A DNA stretch of 64,000 bases, taken from Streptomyces sp. NRRL F-525 (lineage in GTDB: Bacteria > Actinomycetota > Actinomycetes > Streptomycetales > Streptomycetaceae). Both the position numbers and the translations under genes were made by a program. The notes beneath the pieces are model-generated. The model was not told where the DNA came from. It made no database searches and worked only from the letters and a program-made list of their open reading frames with translations. Each line of letters starts with the position of its first letter. The stretch's first letter is position 1. The DNA is taken from the NCBI RefSeq assembly GCF_000716605.1, contig NZ_JNXE01000043.1, positions 37,611-101,610 of the forward strand, in the 5' to 3' direction. This document shows, piece by piece, positions 18,289-28,656 of the stretch.

Positions 18289-19716
18289 ATGACCTCCGCT
18301 CAGGTCGACGAGACGGACAAGACCCCCGAGGAGGGGTACGAGCGCGGGCTCGGCAGCCGTCAGGTCCAGATGATCGCGATCGGCGGCGCCGTCGGCGTCG
18401 GACTGTTCCTGGGAGCCGGGGCGAACATCGCCAAGGCCGGTCCCAGCCTCATCTTCATGTACGCCCTCGCGGGCGTGATCATCTTCTTCATCATGCGGGC
18501 GCTGGGCGAACTGCTCCTGTACCGCCCGGTGTCGGGCTCCTTCGCGGAGTACTCGCGCGAGTTCCTCGGCCCGTTCTTCGGCTACTTCACCGCCTGGACG
18601 TACTGGCTGATGTGGGTGGTCACCGGCATGGCCGAACTCACGGCCGCCGCCATCTACGTCAACTACTGGTTCCCCGCCGTCTCCCAGTGGGTGACCGCGC
18701 TCGCCTTCCTGGTCATCCTCTTCGTGGCCAACCTGATCTCGGTGAAGCTGTTCGGCGAGATCGAGTTCTGGTTCTCGATGGTCAAGGTCACCGCGCTCAT
18801 CGGCATGATCGTGATCGGCCTGGGCGTCCTCACCTTCGGCTTCAGCAGCGCCGGCGACACCGCGTCCGTAGCCAACCTCTGGCAGTTCGACGGCTTCTTC
18901 CCCAAGGGCATCGGCTCCTCCCTGATGACCCTCCAGGGCGTGATGTTCGCCTACCTCGCCGTCGAACTGGTCGGCGTCACCGCGGGCGAGTCCGAGAACC
19001 CGGAGAAGACCCTCCCCAAGGCGATCAACACCCTCCCGTGGCGCATCGCCCTCTTCTACGTCGGCGCGCTCACCGTCATCCTCTGCGTCGTCAAGTGGAC
19101 CGAATTCGCCCCCGGCGTCAGCCCGTTCGTCGAGGCCTTCGCGAAGATCGGCATCCCGGCAGGCGCCGGAATCGTCAACTTCGTGGTCCTCACCGCGGCC
19201 CTGTCCTCCTGCAACTCGGGCATGTACTCCACGGGCCGCATGCTCCGCACCCTCGCGGACAACGGCGAGGCCCCCAAGGTCTTCAGCAAGCTCTCGGCGT
19301 CGAAGACCCCGGCGACCGGCATCACGATCTCCGTCGCCTTCATGGGCATCGGCGTGGTCCTCAACTACGTCGTCCCGGAGAAGGCGTTCGGCTACGTCAC
19401 CTCGGTCGCCACCGCCGCCGGCATCTGGACCTGGCTGATGATCCTGATCAGCCACGTCCTCTACCGCCGCGCGGTCGACGCGGGCCGCCTCCCGGCCTCG
19501 TCCTTCCCGGCCCCGGGCGGTGCGAAGTTCTCCTACGTGGCCATCGCGTTCCTGCTCTTCGTCACGGGCCTCATCGCCTACGACCCCGACTCCCGCATCT
19601 GCCTCTACGTGATGGCCGGCTGGACCATCGCCCTGGCCGCCGGCTGGTTCGCCCTCAAGTCCCGCAACCCGCAGGTCACCGAGCGCCGCGACCCGCAGTT
19701 CGAGAAGGTCGGCTGA
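18289..19716 (+). CDS. Amino acid permease, AAT family of the APC superfamily
   Basis: A 475-residue, 12-helix secondary transporter. The first helix carries the APC signature GGAVGVGLFLGAGANIAKAG, and helix 3 begins after ALGELLLYRPVSGSFAEYSR, typical of AAT proteins (CycA, AnsP, AroP type). Other marks are VELVGVTAGESENPEKTLPK and SSCNSGMYSTGRMLRTLA. ATG 18289 lies 12 bp after GGAGAAAGG. Substrate specificity cannot be fixed from sequence; the nearby cysteine genes may be coincidental. It ends at a hairpin 20 bp after the stop. Confidence 0.93.
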   Translation: MTSAQVDETDKTPEEGYERGLGSRQVQMIAIGGAVGVGLFLGAGANIAKAGPSLIFMYALAGVIIFFIMRALGELLLYRPVSGSFAEYSREFLGPFFGYFTAWTYWLMWVVTGMAELTAAAIYVNYWFPAVSQWVTALAFLVILFVANLISVKLFGEIEFWFSMVKVTALIGMIVIGLGVLTFGFSSAGDTASVANLWQFDGFFPKGIGSSLMTLQGVMFAYLAVELVGVTAGESENPEKTLPKAINTLPWRIALFYVGALTVILCVVKWTEFAPGVSPFVEAFAKIGIPAGAGIVNFVVLTAALSSCNSGMYSTGRMLRTLADNGEAPKVFSKLSASKTPATGITISVAFMGIGVVLNYVVPEKAFGYVTSVATAAGIWTWLMILISHVLYRRAVDAGRLPASSFPAPGGAKFSYVAIAFLLFVTGLIAYDPDSRICLYVMAGWTIALAAGWFALKSRNPQVTERRDPQFEKVG

Positions 19717-19736
19717 CCCGTCCGATCCCGGCATAT

Positions 19737-19773
19737 GGGCCGCCCCGTACCACCACTCGGTACGAGGCGGCCC
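19737..19773 (+). terminator. Hairpin after the amino acid permease
   Basis: 15-bp arms 19737-19751 and 19759-19773 with one mismatch, loop of 7, then TTCTGCTT. Confidence 0.78.
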
Positions 19774-19793
19774 TTCTGCTTATCCTGACGACC

Positions 19794-20222
19794 ATGCCGA
19801 CCCTGACCATCACCCAGGCCCTCTTCGACCAGATCGTCGCCCACGCGCGCGCGGACCACCCCGACGAGGCGTGCGGAGTCGTCGCGGGCCCGGTGGGCGA
19901 GGGCCGCCCCGAGCGCTTCGTCCCGATGCTGAACGCGGCCCGGTCGCCCACGTTCTACGAGTTCGACTCGCAGGACCTGCTGAAGCTCTACCGCGAGATG
20001 GACGACCGCGACGAGGAGCCGGTGATCATCTACCACTCCCACACCGCGACCGAGGCCTACCCCTCCCGCACCGACATCGCCTACGCCAACGAGCCCGGCG
20101 CCCACTACGTCCTCGTCTCCACCGCCGACTCCGACGAGGCGGGCCCCTTCCAGTTCCGCTCGTACCAGATCCTGGAAGGCGTGGTCACGGAGGAGGACGT
20201 CAAGGTGGTGGAGTCGTACTGA
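19794..20222 (+). CDS. mec: M67 (JAMM) metallopeptidase, Mec-type CysO peptidase
   Basis: A 142-residue zinc isopeptidase-like protein. The JAMM motif is complete: HSHTATEAYPSRTD (HxH, Ser, Asp), with an upstream Glu in HPDEACGVVAG. In mycobacteria the homologue Mec releases cysteine from the CysO-cysteine adduct. The neighbouring cysO and cysM fit that role. Because CysO here ends GGMR, the enzyme may also first trim two residues to expose the Gly-Gly end (inference). ATG 19794 follows a weak ribosome site. Confidence 0.92.
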   Translation: MPTLTITQALFDQIVAHARADHPDEACGVVAGPVGEGRPERFVPMLNAARSPTFYEFDSQDLLKLYREMDDRDEEPVIIYHSHTATEAYPSRTDIAYANEPGAHYVLVSTADSDEAGPFQFRSYQILEGVVTEEDVKVVESY

Positions 20223-20311
20223 CGGGGTCCTGATCCGGGCCTGATCTCGTACTCCGGATGAAATCCGTCCGAAGTGTGAGATCCCCTACCGAGGACCGGA
20301 CAGGGAATCGA

Positions 20312-20323
20312 TACGATGAGCCC
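20312..20323 (+). promoter_or_regulatory. Candidate -10 element placing transcription start at the leader ATG
   Basis: TACGAT at 20312-20317 fits TANNNT. A start seven bases on would be the A of ATG 20324, making the leader mRNA leaderless, as described for cysteine attenuator peptides in mycobacteria. No convincing -35 was seen. Confidence 0.45.
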
Positions 20324-20419
20324 ATGGTTCTTCTCGACGTGAGCGACAAGGCGCCGGGCACACTGCTCGTGGCGCGGCTGCACGTCGACCTGTGCCGGCT
20401 CAGCAGCGCCATCTGTTGA
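20324..20419 (+). CDS. Putative cysteine-responsive leader peptide upstream of cysO-cysM
   Basis: A 31-codon frame starting MVLLDVSDKAPG and ending LHVDLCRLSSAIC before TGA. It has the recurrent actinobacterial leader-peptide pattern: Arg-Leu-His-Val-Asp-Leu-Cys-Arg, a short helix, and a terminal Cys codon. Such peptides precede sulfur genes, and ribosome stalling at Cys codons is proposed to tune the downstream operon. Here only two Cys codons occur (TGC and the last sense codon TGT). The 104-bp gap to cysO would hold the attenuating structure. Family resemblance is strong; the mechanism here is inferred. Confidence 0.82.
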   Translation: MVLLDVSDKAPGTLLVARLHVDLCRLSSAIC

Positions 20420-20523
20420 ACCGCGCGCAGTCGCCGTACGGCCGCGCGCCGAGGCGCGCCCACGATCGTGCCGCGCGCCCACCGAGACCAGACCCCTCCC
20501 GCTTCCGACAGGAGCCCCTTGCC

Positions 20524-20802
20524 ATGGCCATCGAGGTCCGCATCCCCACCATCCTCCGCACCTACACCGGCGGCGAGAAGGCCGTCGAGGGTGCCGGTGA
20601 GAACCTCGCCGCGCTCTTCGCCGACCTCGAGACCCGGCACGCGGGCATCCAGGCCCGCATCGTGGACGGCGGCGAACTGCGCCGCTTCGTCAACGTGTAC
20701 CTGAACGACGAGGACGTCCGCTTCCTCGACGGCATCAACACGAAGCTGTCGGACGGCGACAACGTCACGATCCTGCCGGCCGTCGCCGGCGGCATGCGCT
20801 AA
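20524..20802 (+). CDS. cysO: CysO-type MoaD/ThiS sulfur-carrier protein
   Basis: A 92-residue ubiquitin-fold sulfur carrier beginning MAIEVRIPTILRTYTGGEK, with VNVYLNDEDVRFLDGI and ILPAVAGGMR at the end. The Gly-Gly that must be C-terminal to form a thiocarboxylate is followed here by Met-Arg, so a peptidase must remove two residues; the adjacent M67 gene is the natural candidate. AGGAG at 20510-20514 supports the start. cysM follows 16 bp downstream, so both are one transcript. Confidence 0.93.
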   Translation: MAIEVRIPTILRTYTGGEKAVEGAGENLAALFADLETRHAGIQARIVDGGELRRFVNVYLNDEDVRFLDGINTKLSDGDNVTILPAVAGGMR

Positions 20803-20812
20803 GGCCCGCTGA

Positions 20813-21769
<957 letters not shown>

Positions 21770-21772
21770 TCA

Positions 21773-21809
21773 GCGCCCCGAAGGGGCGCGGGGAACTGCG
21801 CGACCAGCC
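21773..21809 (+). repeat. Dispersed repeat copy between convergent cysM and PemK-like genes
   Basis: GCGCCCCGAAGGGGCGC hairpin followed by GGGGAACTGCGCGACCAGCC, the same element as near 12.6 and 14.9 kb. Placed just after the cysM stop, it can act as a terminator. Confidence 0.82.
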
Positions 21810-21839
21810 ACAACGCACCCGCACCCGAAAACGAAACCC

Positions 21840-22259
21840 TCAACCGCTGAGGTGACGGACCTGATCCCAAAGGACCGGGTCCACCACCCCAACCCTCCGC
21901 CGGAAGTCGGACACGGCTACCTTCCGCAACTCGCCGGTCTCCAGATAGCTGGCCCGCCCCCGAGAATCGCCAACAGCCCCCGGCGGCAACGGAATTACCC
22001 CACCCCGCCCATCGTGATACTTACTGGTGATCTTCGCGACGGTGACCTTCCGCCCCCGCACCGCCAGCACCAGACAAGGCCGATCCTTGGCCGCCCCGGG
22101 TTGATCCTCATAGGGCACATTCGCCCACCAGATCTCCGCGGGCCGAGGCCGATCCCCCCGAACCCGTCGGGACGACCCCCGCCCCCACCCGTCAACCAGC
22201 GTGGCGACCAACGCCAGCAACACCACCACCGCAAGCGCGAGCCACCAGTACGTGTTCAT
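21840..22259 (-). CDS. Membrane-anchored PemK/MazF-fold protein
   Basis: A 139-residue protein: one N-terminal membrane helix (YWWLALAVVVLLALVATLVDGW), a basic linker, then a PemK/MazF-like domain with PAEIWWANVPYEDQPGAAKDRPCLVLAV and VAVSDFRRRVGVVDPVLWDQV. True MazF toxins are soluble and usually paired with an antitoxin; neither applies here, so a conserved non-toxin role is more likely. Start ATG 22259 is used; upstream codons lack a ribosome site. It faces away from the MBL gene. Confidence 0.78.
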   Translation of the reverse strand: MNTYWWLALAVVVLLALVATLVDGWGRGSSRRVRGDRPRPAEIWWANVPYEDQPGAAKDRPCLVLAVRGRKVTVAKITSKYHDGRGGVIPLPPGAVGDSRGRASYLETGELRKVAVSDFRRRVGVVDPVLWDQVRHLSG

Positions 22260-22473
22260 ACGAACGACCGTACCGGCGCGCAAACAACGCCGCGCGCCCT
22301 CTTGCAGACCCCACGCGCCCCGGTTCCAGCCGAACCGGTGACACCACAGGTGAGTTCCCCCACAACAGCCCTTGGCGGAGGAGCGACCGGCCCTTTTGCG
22401 CCTTACGCTCGACGGACCGCACGACCCCCGTCACCCAACTCCAGAAGTTCCCGCCAGCGGAGGTTTCTGCTTT

Positions 22474-23226
22474 ATGAAGCTCACCGTCGTCGGCTGCTCG
22501 GGGTCGTTCCCGTCCGCGGAATCGGCCTGTTCGAGCTACCTCGTAGAGGCCGACGGCTTCCGGCTGCTCCTCGACATGGGCAACGGCGCCCTTGGCGAGC
22601 TGCAGCGCCACTGCGGTCTCTACGACCTCGACGCGATCTTCCTCAGCCATCTGCACGCCGACCACTGCATCGACATGTGCGCGTACTTCGTCGCGCGCTA
22701 CTACCGCCACGACGGCGGCCGCTGCGACCCCATCCCGGTCTACGGCCCCGAAGGCACCGAACACCGTCTGACCACGGCCTACGCAGACACCCCCACCGCC
22801 TCCTCGATGAGCGAGGTCTTCGACTTCCACACGGTGAAGCCGTCCACGTTCGACGTCGGCCCCTTCACCGTGCACACCGAGCGGGTCCGCCACCCCGTCG
22901 AGGCGTACGGCATCCGCGTCGAACACGGCGGCCGGTCCCTCACCTACTCCGGCGACACGGGAGTCAGCGAGTCGCTGGACGAACTCGCCCGGGACACCGA
23001 CCTGTTCCTGTGCGAGGCCGCGTTCACGCACGGCAAGGAGAACATCCCGGACCTCCATCTCAACGGCCGCGAGGCCGGCGAGACGGCCACCCGCGCCGGC
23101 GTCCGCCGCCTGGTCCTCACCCACATCCCCCCGTGGACCGACCCCCAGGCCAACCTGGCCGACGCGCGCGAGGTCTATGCCGGGCCGGTGGAACTGGCGG
23201 CGCCGAGAGCGTCGTACGAGATCTAG
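22474..23226 (+). CDS. MBL-fold metal-dependent hydrolase (RNase Z-like family)
   Basis: A 250-residue metallo-beta-lactamase-fold protein. It starts MKLTVVGCSGSFPSAES, with GGAGG at 22459-22463. Metal motif SHLHADHCIDMCAYF, later VRHPVEAYGIRVE, TYSGDTGVSESL and LTHIPPWTD complete the binuclear zinc site. The family contains RNase Z-like and phosphodiesterase-like enzymes; the substrate is unknown. In Streptomyces it sits between cysM and the nag PTS genes. Ends 10 bp before a 40-bp perfect palindrome. Confidence 0.9.
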   Translation: MKLTVVGCSGSFPSAESACSSYLVEADGFRLLLDMGNGALGELQRHCGLYDLDAIFLSHLHADHCIDMCAYFVARYYRHDGGRCDPIPVYGPEGTEHRLTTAYADTPTASSMSEVFDFHTVKPSTFDVGPFTVHTERVRHPVEAYGIRVEHGGRSLTYSGDTGVSESLDELARDTDLFLCEAAFTHGKENIPDLHLNGREAGETATRAGVRRLVLTHIPPWTDPQANLADAREVYAGPVELAAPRASYEI

Positions 23227-23236
23227 TCCCGCGTAC

Positions 23237-23276
23237 GCGAAGGCCCCCGGTACCGATCGGTACCGGGGGCCTTCGC
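23237..23276. terminator. Perfect 40-bp palindrome between convergent MBL and nagE2 genes
   Basis: Each half is the exact reverse complement of the other (20 bp, beginning GCGAAGGCCCCC and ending TACCGA at the centre), with no spacer. Very stable bidirectional terminator. Confidence 0.9.
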
Positions 23277-23293
23277 GCGGGATGGGGCGCGGG

Positions 23294-24610
<1,317 letters not shown>

Positions 24611-24629
24611 GGACTTCCTCCATCGGGTG

Positions 24630-24661
24630 GTGGTCTACACCACTCAGTGGTGTAGACCTGT
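24630..24661 (-). promoter_or_regulatory. Two adjacent DasR operators (dre) upstream of nagE2
   Basis: Site 1 GTGGTCTACACCACT (24630-24644) and site 2 AGTGGTGTAGACCTGT (24646-24661) each resemble the dre consensus ACTGGTCTAGACCAGT. Together they form a perfect 13-bp inverted repeat around C24645. Confidence 0.88.
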
Positions 24662-24740
24662 TGTAGCAGATGAAGTCCGCATAAAGGAACCCGCCGAATC
24701 TGCGACCGGATCGCTACGCCACGTACACGGCCGCCTGCAT

Positions 24741-24774
24741 GCCAAAAGGCCCCCGGACCGATGGTCCGAGGGCC
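24741..24774 (-). terminator. Terminator after nagE1
   Basis: 12-bp arms 24748-24759 and 24763-24774 (one mismatch), 3-base loop. On the minus strand the hairpin is followed by TTTT (24744-24747). Confidence 0.85.
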
Positions 24775-24790
24775 CAACTCCCTTACGCCG

Positions 24791-26083
24791 TCAGGCTTTT
24801 GTGACGTCCTCGCGCTCGTCCTCCGGCTCGCGCCCCGGCGTCTTCAGGTCGAACTTCGTGATCGCGAAACGGAAGACGACGTAGTACACCGCCGCGAAGC
24901 ACAGCCCGATCGGAATGATCGCCCACGGTTTCGTCGCCAGGTTCCAGTTGATCGCGTAGTCGATCAGCCCCGCCGAGAAGCTGAAACCGTCGTGCACCCC
25001 CAGCCCCCAGGTCACCGCCATCGACACCCCGGTCAGCACCGCGTGGACCGCGTAGAGGAGGGGTGCGATGAACAGGAACGAGTACTCGATCGGCTCGGTG
25101 ATGCCGGTCACGAAGGACGTCAGCGCGACCGAGAGCATCAGGCCGCTCACCTCCTTGCGTCGGCTCGGCTTCGCGCAGTGTGCGATCGCGAGCGCCGCCG
25201 CCGGCAGCGCGAACATCATGATCGGGAAGAACCCCGAGGTGAACTGCCCCGCGTGCGGGTCACCCGCCAGGAACATGTTGATGTCACCGTGCACCACCGT
25301 CCCGTCCGGCTTCGTGTAGCTCCCGAACTGGAACCAGATGGGCACGTTCAGGAACTGATGCAGCCCCACGACCAGCAGCGCCCGGTTGGCCAGACCGAAC
25401 ACCCCGGCGCCCAGCGCACCCCGCGCGCTCAGCCAGTCGCTGAAGTGCTCCAGGCCGGTGCCGATCGGCGGCCAGATCCACAGCGCCACCGCCGCGACCG
25501 CGATCGCCACGAACGACATGATGATCGGCACCAGGCGGCGGCCGTTGAAGAAGCCGAGCCAGTCCACCAGCTTCGTACGGTGGAACCGCACCCAGAAGAA
25601 CGCGGTCAGCAGCCCCAGCACGATCCCGCCGAACACCCCGGGATTCTGGTACGTGAACGCCGAGACCGAGTGATCGAGGGCCTGGCAGCCGATGCCCGGC
25701 ACCGCCGTCGTGGCGCCGGTGCAGTCCTTCGGGAACTGGCGCAGCACGTTGTAGTAGACGAGGAAGCCGACGAGTCCGGCCAGCGCCGTCGACCCGTCCG
25801 ACTTCTTCGCCATCCCGATCGCGACACCCACGCAGAACAGCAGCGGCAGCCCCAGCTGCCCGTCGAGCAGCGCCCCGCCCGCGCCCGCCATCACCTTCGA
25901 GACATTGGTCCACCCCAGGCCGTCGTCCCCGAACACGTCCGGCTGCCCGAGCCGGTTGAGGATGCCGGCCGCCGGCAGTACGGCGATGGGGAGTTGGAGA
26001 CTGCGGCCCATCTTCTGCAGCCCCTGGAACAGGCTGCCCCAAAGGGTCCGCCCAGGACGGGCGGCGGCACTGTCGGCACTCAT
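24791..26083 (-). CDS. nagE1: PTS permease EIIC, GlcNAc/glucose family (NagE1-like)
   Basis: A 430-residue paralogue of the neighbouring EIIC with the same helices and the motifs LFQGLQKMGRSLQLPIAVLP, GFFNGRRLVPIIMS and GITEPIEYSF. The start is ATG 26083; the longer open frame to 26155 has no ribosome site. It is divergent from nagF with one DasR box between them (26101-26116). I recall that in S. coelicolor NagE1 is not the active GlcNAc importer, so this copy may be silent or serve another sugar. The reading frame is intact here. Confidence 0.92.
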   Translation of the reverse strand: MSADSAAARPGRTLWGSLFQGLQKMGRSLQLPIAVLPAAGILNRLGQPDVFGDDGLGWTNVSKVMAGAGGALLDGQLGLPLLFCVGVAIGMAKKSDGSTALAGLVGFLVYYNVLRQFPKDCTGATTAVPGIGCQALDHSVSAFTYQNPGVFGGIVLGLLTAFFWVRFHRTKLVDWLGFFNGRRLVPIIMSFVAIAVAAVALWIWPPIGTGLEHFSDWLSARGALGAGVFGLANRALLVVGLHQFLNVPIWFQFGSYTKPDGTVVHGDINMFLAGDPHAGQFTSGFFPIMMFALPAAALAIAHCAKPSRRKEVSGLMLSVALTSFVTGITEPIEYSFLFIAPLLYAVHAVLTGVSMAVTWGLGVHDGFSFSAGLIDYAINWNLATKPWAIIPIGLCFAAVYYVVFRFAITKFDLKTPGREPEDEREDVTKA

Positions 26084-26100
26084 GGACGCCCCTCGGTAAT

Positions 26101-26116
26101 GTGGTGTAGACCAGTT
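26101..26116. promoter_or_regulatory. DasR operator between nagE1 and nagF
   Basis: GTGGTGTAGACCAGTT, a near-palindromic match to the dre consensus, 18 bp before nagE1 and 109 bp before nagF. Confidence 0.85.
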
Positions 26117-26224
26117 GGCGACGTGATCGTCACCATCATTCGGCACGCACGACATGACCGCTCGCGAAGCTGGGCCAACTGTGGGTTACTGCGACAAAGC
26201 GGTTCGGATCAGGGAGAGAACAAC

Positions 26225-26458
26225 ATGGCCACCAAGGCTGAGAAGATCGTTGCCGGGCTGGGCGGGATCGACAACATCGAAGAGGTCGAGGGCTGCATCA
26301 CCCGCCTGCGCACCGAGGTCAAGGACCCGGCCCTCGTCGACGACGCCGCCCTGAAGGCCGCCGGCGCCCACGGCGTCGTCAAGATGGGCACGGCCGTCCA
26401 GGTCGTCATCGGCACGGACGCGGACCCGATCGCGGCGGACATCGAAGACATGATGTGA
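26225..26458 (+). CDS. nagF: GlcNAc PTS EIIB component
   Basis: A 77-residue PTS EIIB of the glucose family. Cys24 in EVEGCITRLRTEVKDP is the phosphorylated residue; GVVKMGTAVQVVIGTDAD completes the domain. AGGGAGAG at 26211-26218 is the ribosome site. It hands phosphate to GlcNAc carried by the EIIC proteins encoded divergently. It is probably DasR-controlled through the box at 26101. A hairpin at 26527 closes the gene. Confidence 0.95.
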   Translation: MATKAEKIVAGLGGIDNIEEVEGCITRLRTEVKDPALVDDAALKAAGAHGVVKMGTAVQVVIGTDADPIAADIEDMM

Positions 26459-26526
26459 AGCGCGGGGATCGTTCCCGGCTTTGACCCGAGCGTCGACTCC
26501 GGCTTCACCCACGGCGTCACGCGCTG

Positions 26527-26557
26527 AGGGGCTCTTCCCACCGCGGGAGGAGCCCCT
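26527..26557 (+). terminator. Terminator between nagF and rph
   Basis: 13-bp arms 26527-26539 and 26545-26557 with one G-U pair, loop of 5, then TCCTC. Confidence 0.78.
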
Positions 26558-26584
26558 TCCTCATGTACGACTACGCTCTTCGCC

Positions 26585-27322
26585 ATGTCTCGAATCGACG
26601 GCCGCACCCCCGAACAGCTCCGCCCCGTCACCATCGAACGTGGCTGGAGCAAGCACGCCGAGGGCTCCGTCCTCGTCTCCTTCGGCGACACGAAGGTCTT
26701 CTGCACCGCCTCCGTCACCGAAGGCGTCCCCCGCTGGCGCAAGGGCAGCGGCGAGGGCTGGGTCACCGCGGAGTACTCCATGCTGCCCCGCGCCACCAAC
26801 ACCCGCGGCGACCGCGAGTCCGTCCGCGGCAAGATCGGCGGCCGCACCCACGAGATCAGCCGCCTCATCGGCCGCTCGCTGCGCGCGGTCATCGACTACA
26901 AGGCCCTGGGCGAGAACACGATCGTCCTCGACTGCGATGTGTTGCAGGCCGACGGCGGCACCCGTACGGCGGCCATCACCGGCGCGTACGTCGCGCTGGC
27001 GGACGCGGTCACCTGGGCCCAGGGCAAGAAGCTCATCAAGGCCGGCCGCCAGCCGCTCACCGGCACGGTGAGCGCCGTATCGGTCGGCATCGTCGGCGGA
27101 GTCCCCCTCCTGGACCTCTGCTACGAGGAGGACGTCCGCGCCGAGACCGACATGAACGTCGTCTGCACCGGCGACGGCCGCTTCGTCGAGGTCCAGGGCA
27201 CCGCCGAGGCCGAGCCCTTCGCCCGCGACGAACTCAACGCCCTCCTCGACCTCGCCGTCGCCGGCTGCGACGAGCTGACCGCCGTACAGCGAAAGGCACT
27301 TGAGGCCGCGCTGGAGAAGTAA
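26585..27322 (+). CDS. rph: Ribonuclease PH
   Basis: A 245-residue phosphorolytic exoribonuclease trimming tRNA 3' ends. Typical segments are [76 protein letters not shown] and DFMN-like [20 protein letters not shown]. Full length for the family. Followed by a GC-rich imperfect hairpin near 27360-27391, then the lipoprotein and rdgB genes on the same strand. Confidence 0.97.
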   Translation: MSRIDGRTPEQLRPVTIERGWSKHAEGSVLVSFGDTKVFCTASVTEGVPRWRKGSGEGWVTAEYSMLPRATNTRGDRESVRGKIGGRTHEISRLIGRSLRAVIDYKALGENTIVLDCDVLQADGGTRTAAITGAYVALADAVTWAQGKKLIKAGRQPLTGTVSAVSVGIVGGVPLLDLCYEEDVRAETDMNVVCTGDGRFVEVQGTAEAEPFARDELNALLDLAVAGCDELTAVQRKALEAALEK

Positions 27323-27464
27323 GAGGCTGGGACGGTCAAGTAAAGGGCGCACCAAGAGAGGCGGGCTGCGGGGTCAACCCGGCGGCCCGCCCCCGCGTCC
27401 CTAGGCATACGGAACGGAAACGGGGACGGCCGCCCAGGCCCACCCCAGGGGGAGGCACCGAACC

Positions 27465-27884
27465 ATGGCCGCAAGCCGACGAAGCGGACGAAGCCGCAGC
27501 AGTCGACGCCGTATCGCCATAGCCGCCACCGTGGCGGCGATCGGCCTCACCGCCGGGCTCGCCACCGGCTGCGACGCCGTCGACAAGGCCATCGACTGCG
27601 TCCAGACCGCCGACACCATCGCCGACAGCGTCACCGGCCTCCAGCAGGCGGTGGAGAACGCGGCCAACGACCCCACCCAGACCGACGAGTCCCTCAACTC
27701 CATCGAGAAGGACCTCGACAAGATCGGCGACAAGACCGACAACGCGGACGTCAACAAGGCGGTGGACCACCTGAGTACGGCAGTCGACAACGTCCGTACG
27801 GCGGTCAAGAACGGCGACAACACGCCTGACATCAGCCCGGTGACGGACGCGGCGGGCGAGCTGACGAAGGTCTGCACGTCGTAG
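27465..27884 (+). CDS. Small putative lipoprotein
   Basis: A 139-residue protein with a very basic N-terminus, a hydrophobic helix (IAIAATVAAIGLTAGLATG) and a lipobox-like LATGC, giving a lipid-anchored Cys near residue 35. The mature part is mostly helical and acidic, built of short heptad-like segments (LNSIEKDLDKIGDKTDN, VDHLSTAVDNVRTAVKNG), suggesting a coiled coil. Two more Cys (IDCVQ, VCTS) may pair. No known domain. It sits between rph and rdgB. Confidence 0.75.
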   Translation: MAASRRSGRSRSSRRRIAIAATVAAIGLTAGLATGCDAVDKAIDCVQTADTIADSVTGLQQAVENAANDPTQTDESLNSIEKDLDKIGDKTDNADVNKAVDHLSTAVDNVRTAVKNGDNTPDISPVTDAAGELTKVCTS

Positions 27885-27915
27885 GGGTCCAGGCGAGCCC
27901 GGGATACTGATGGGC

Positions 27916-28518
27916 ATGACACGCCTGATCCTCGCCACCCGCAACGCCGGCAAAATCACCGAACTGAGGTCCATCCTCACCGCCGCGGCCCTGCCCCACG
28001 ACCTCGTCGGCGCGGAGTCGTACCCGGACATCCCCGACGTCAAGGAAACGGGCGTGACCTTCGCGGAGAACGCCCTCCTCAAGGCCCACGCCCTGGCCCA
28101 GGCAACGGGCCTCCCGGCGGTGGCGGACGACTCGGGCCTCTGCGTAGACGTCCTGAACGGCGCCCCCGGCATCTTCTCGGCCCGCTGGTCCGGCCAACAC
28201 GGCGACGACCAGGCCAACTTGAACCTCCTCCTGGCCCAGCTCTCGGACATCGCGGACGAACACCGGGGCGCGCACTTCGCCTGCGCGGCGGCCCTGGCGT
28301 TGCCGGACGGCACGGAACGGGTGGTCGAGGGGCAGTTGCGGGGCGTGCTGCGCCACGTACCAGTCGGCACGAACGGCTTCGGCTACGACCCGATCCTCCA
28401 GCCGGAGGGGGAGACGCGGACCTGCGCGGAACTCACGGCGGACGAGAAGAACGCGATCAGTCATCGGGGGAAGGCGTTTCGGGCGTTGGTGCCGGTGGTT
28501 CGGGAGTTGTTGGGCTGA
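27916..28518 (+). CDS. rdgB: Non-canonical purine NTP pyrophosphatase (RdgB/HAM1)
   Basis: A 200-residue nucleotide-sanitising enzyme cleaving ITP, dITP and XTP. Motifs: LILATRNAGKITELRSIL (phosphate loop), VTFAENALLKAHALAQATG, AVADDSGLCVDVLNGAPGI, GTNGFGYDPIL and NAISHRGKAF. ATG 27916 is chosen over ATG 27910 by comparison with the family. Linkage of rph and rdgB is common in actinobacteria. Confidence 0.96.
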   Translation: MTRLILATRNAGKITELRSILTAAALPHDLVGAESYPDIPDVKETGVTFAENALLKAHALAQATGLPAVADDSGLCVDVLNGAPGIFSARWSGQHGDDQANLNLLLAQLSDIADEHRGAHFACAAALALPDGTERVVEGQLRGVLRHVPVGTNGFGYDPILQPEGETRTCAELTADEKNAISHRGKAFRALVPVVRELLG

Positions 28519-28530
28519 GCGAGACACGAA

Positions 28531-28568
28531 AACGGCCTGCGAACCAATCCTTTGATTCGCAGGCCGTT
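28531..28568. terminator. Shared terminator between rdgB and tRNA-Leu
   Basis: Perfect 13-bp arms 28531-28543 and 28556-28568, loop of 12. On the minus strand the T-rich end (TTTTCG) suits the tRNA transcript. Confidence 0.85.
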
Positions 28569-28572
28569 CATG

Positions 28573-28656
28573 TGCGGCGGAAGGGATTCGAACCCTCAAG
28601 CCCGATCAAGGGCCACAGATCCTAAGTCTGCTGTGTCGCCATTGCACCACCGCCGC
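28573..28656 (-). tRNA. tRNA-Leu, anticodon UAG
   Basis: Cloverleaf on the minus strand: acceptor GCGGCGG (28656-28650) pairs with CCGCCGC (28580-28574), discriminator A28573. The anticodon arm GCAGA-CTTAGGA-TCTGT carries TAG at 28624-28622. The long variable arm has a GCCC/GGGC stem, typical of leucine tRNA, and the T arm has GGGTTCGAATCCC. Only CA, not CCA, follows the discriminator. It reads CUA, very rare in this genome type, and possibly other CUN codons by wobble. Confidence 0.95.

Noticed and set aside
20312..20323. Short frame MSPWFFST starting at ATG 20316
   Set aside because: It stops after eight codons; the frame from ATG 20324 has the known leader-peptide pattern.
24761..26224. 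Long plus-strand frame in phase with nagF
   Set aside because: Antisense to nagE1 and Arg/His-rich; the convincing gene begins at ATG 26225 behind its ribosome site.
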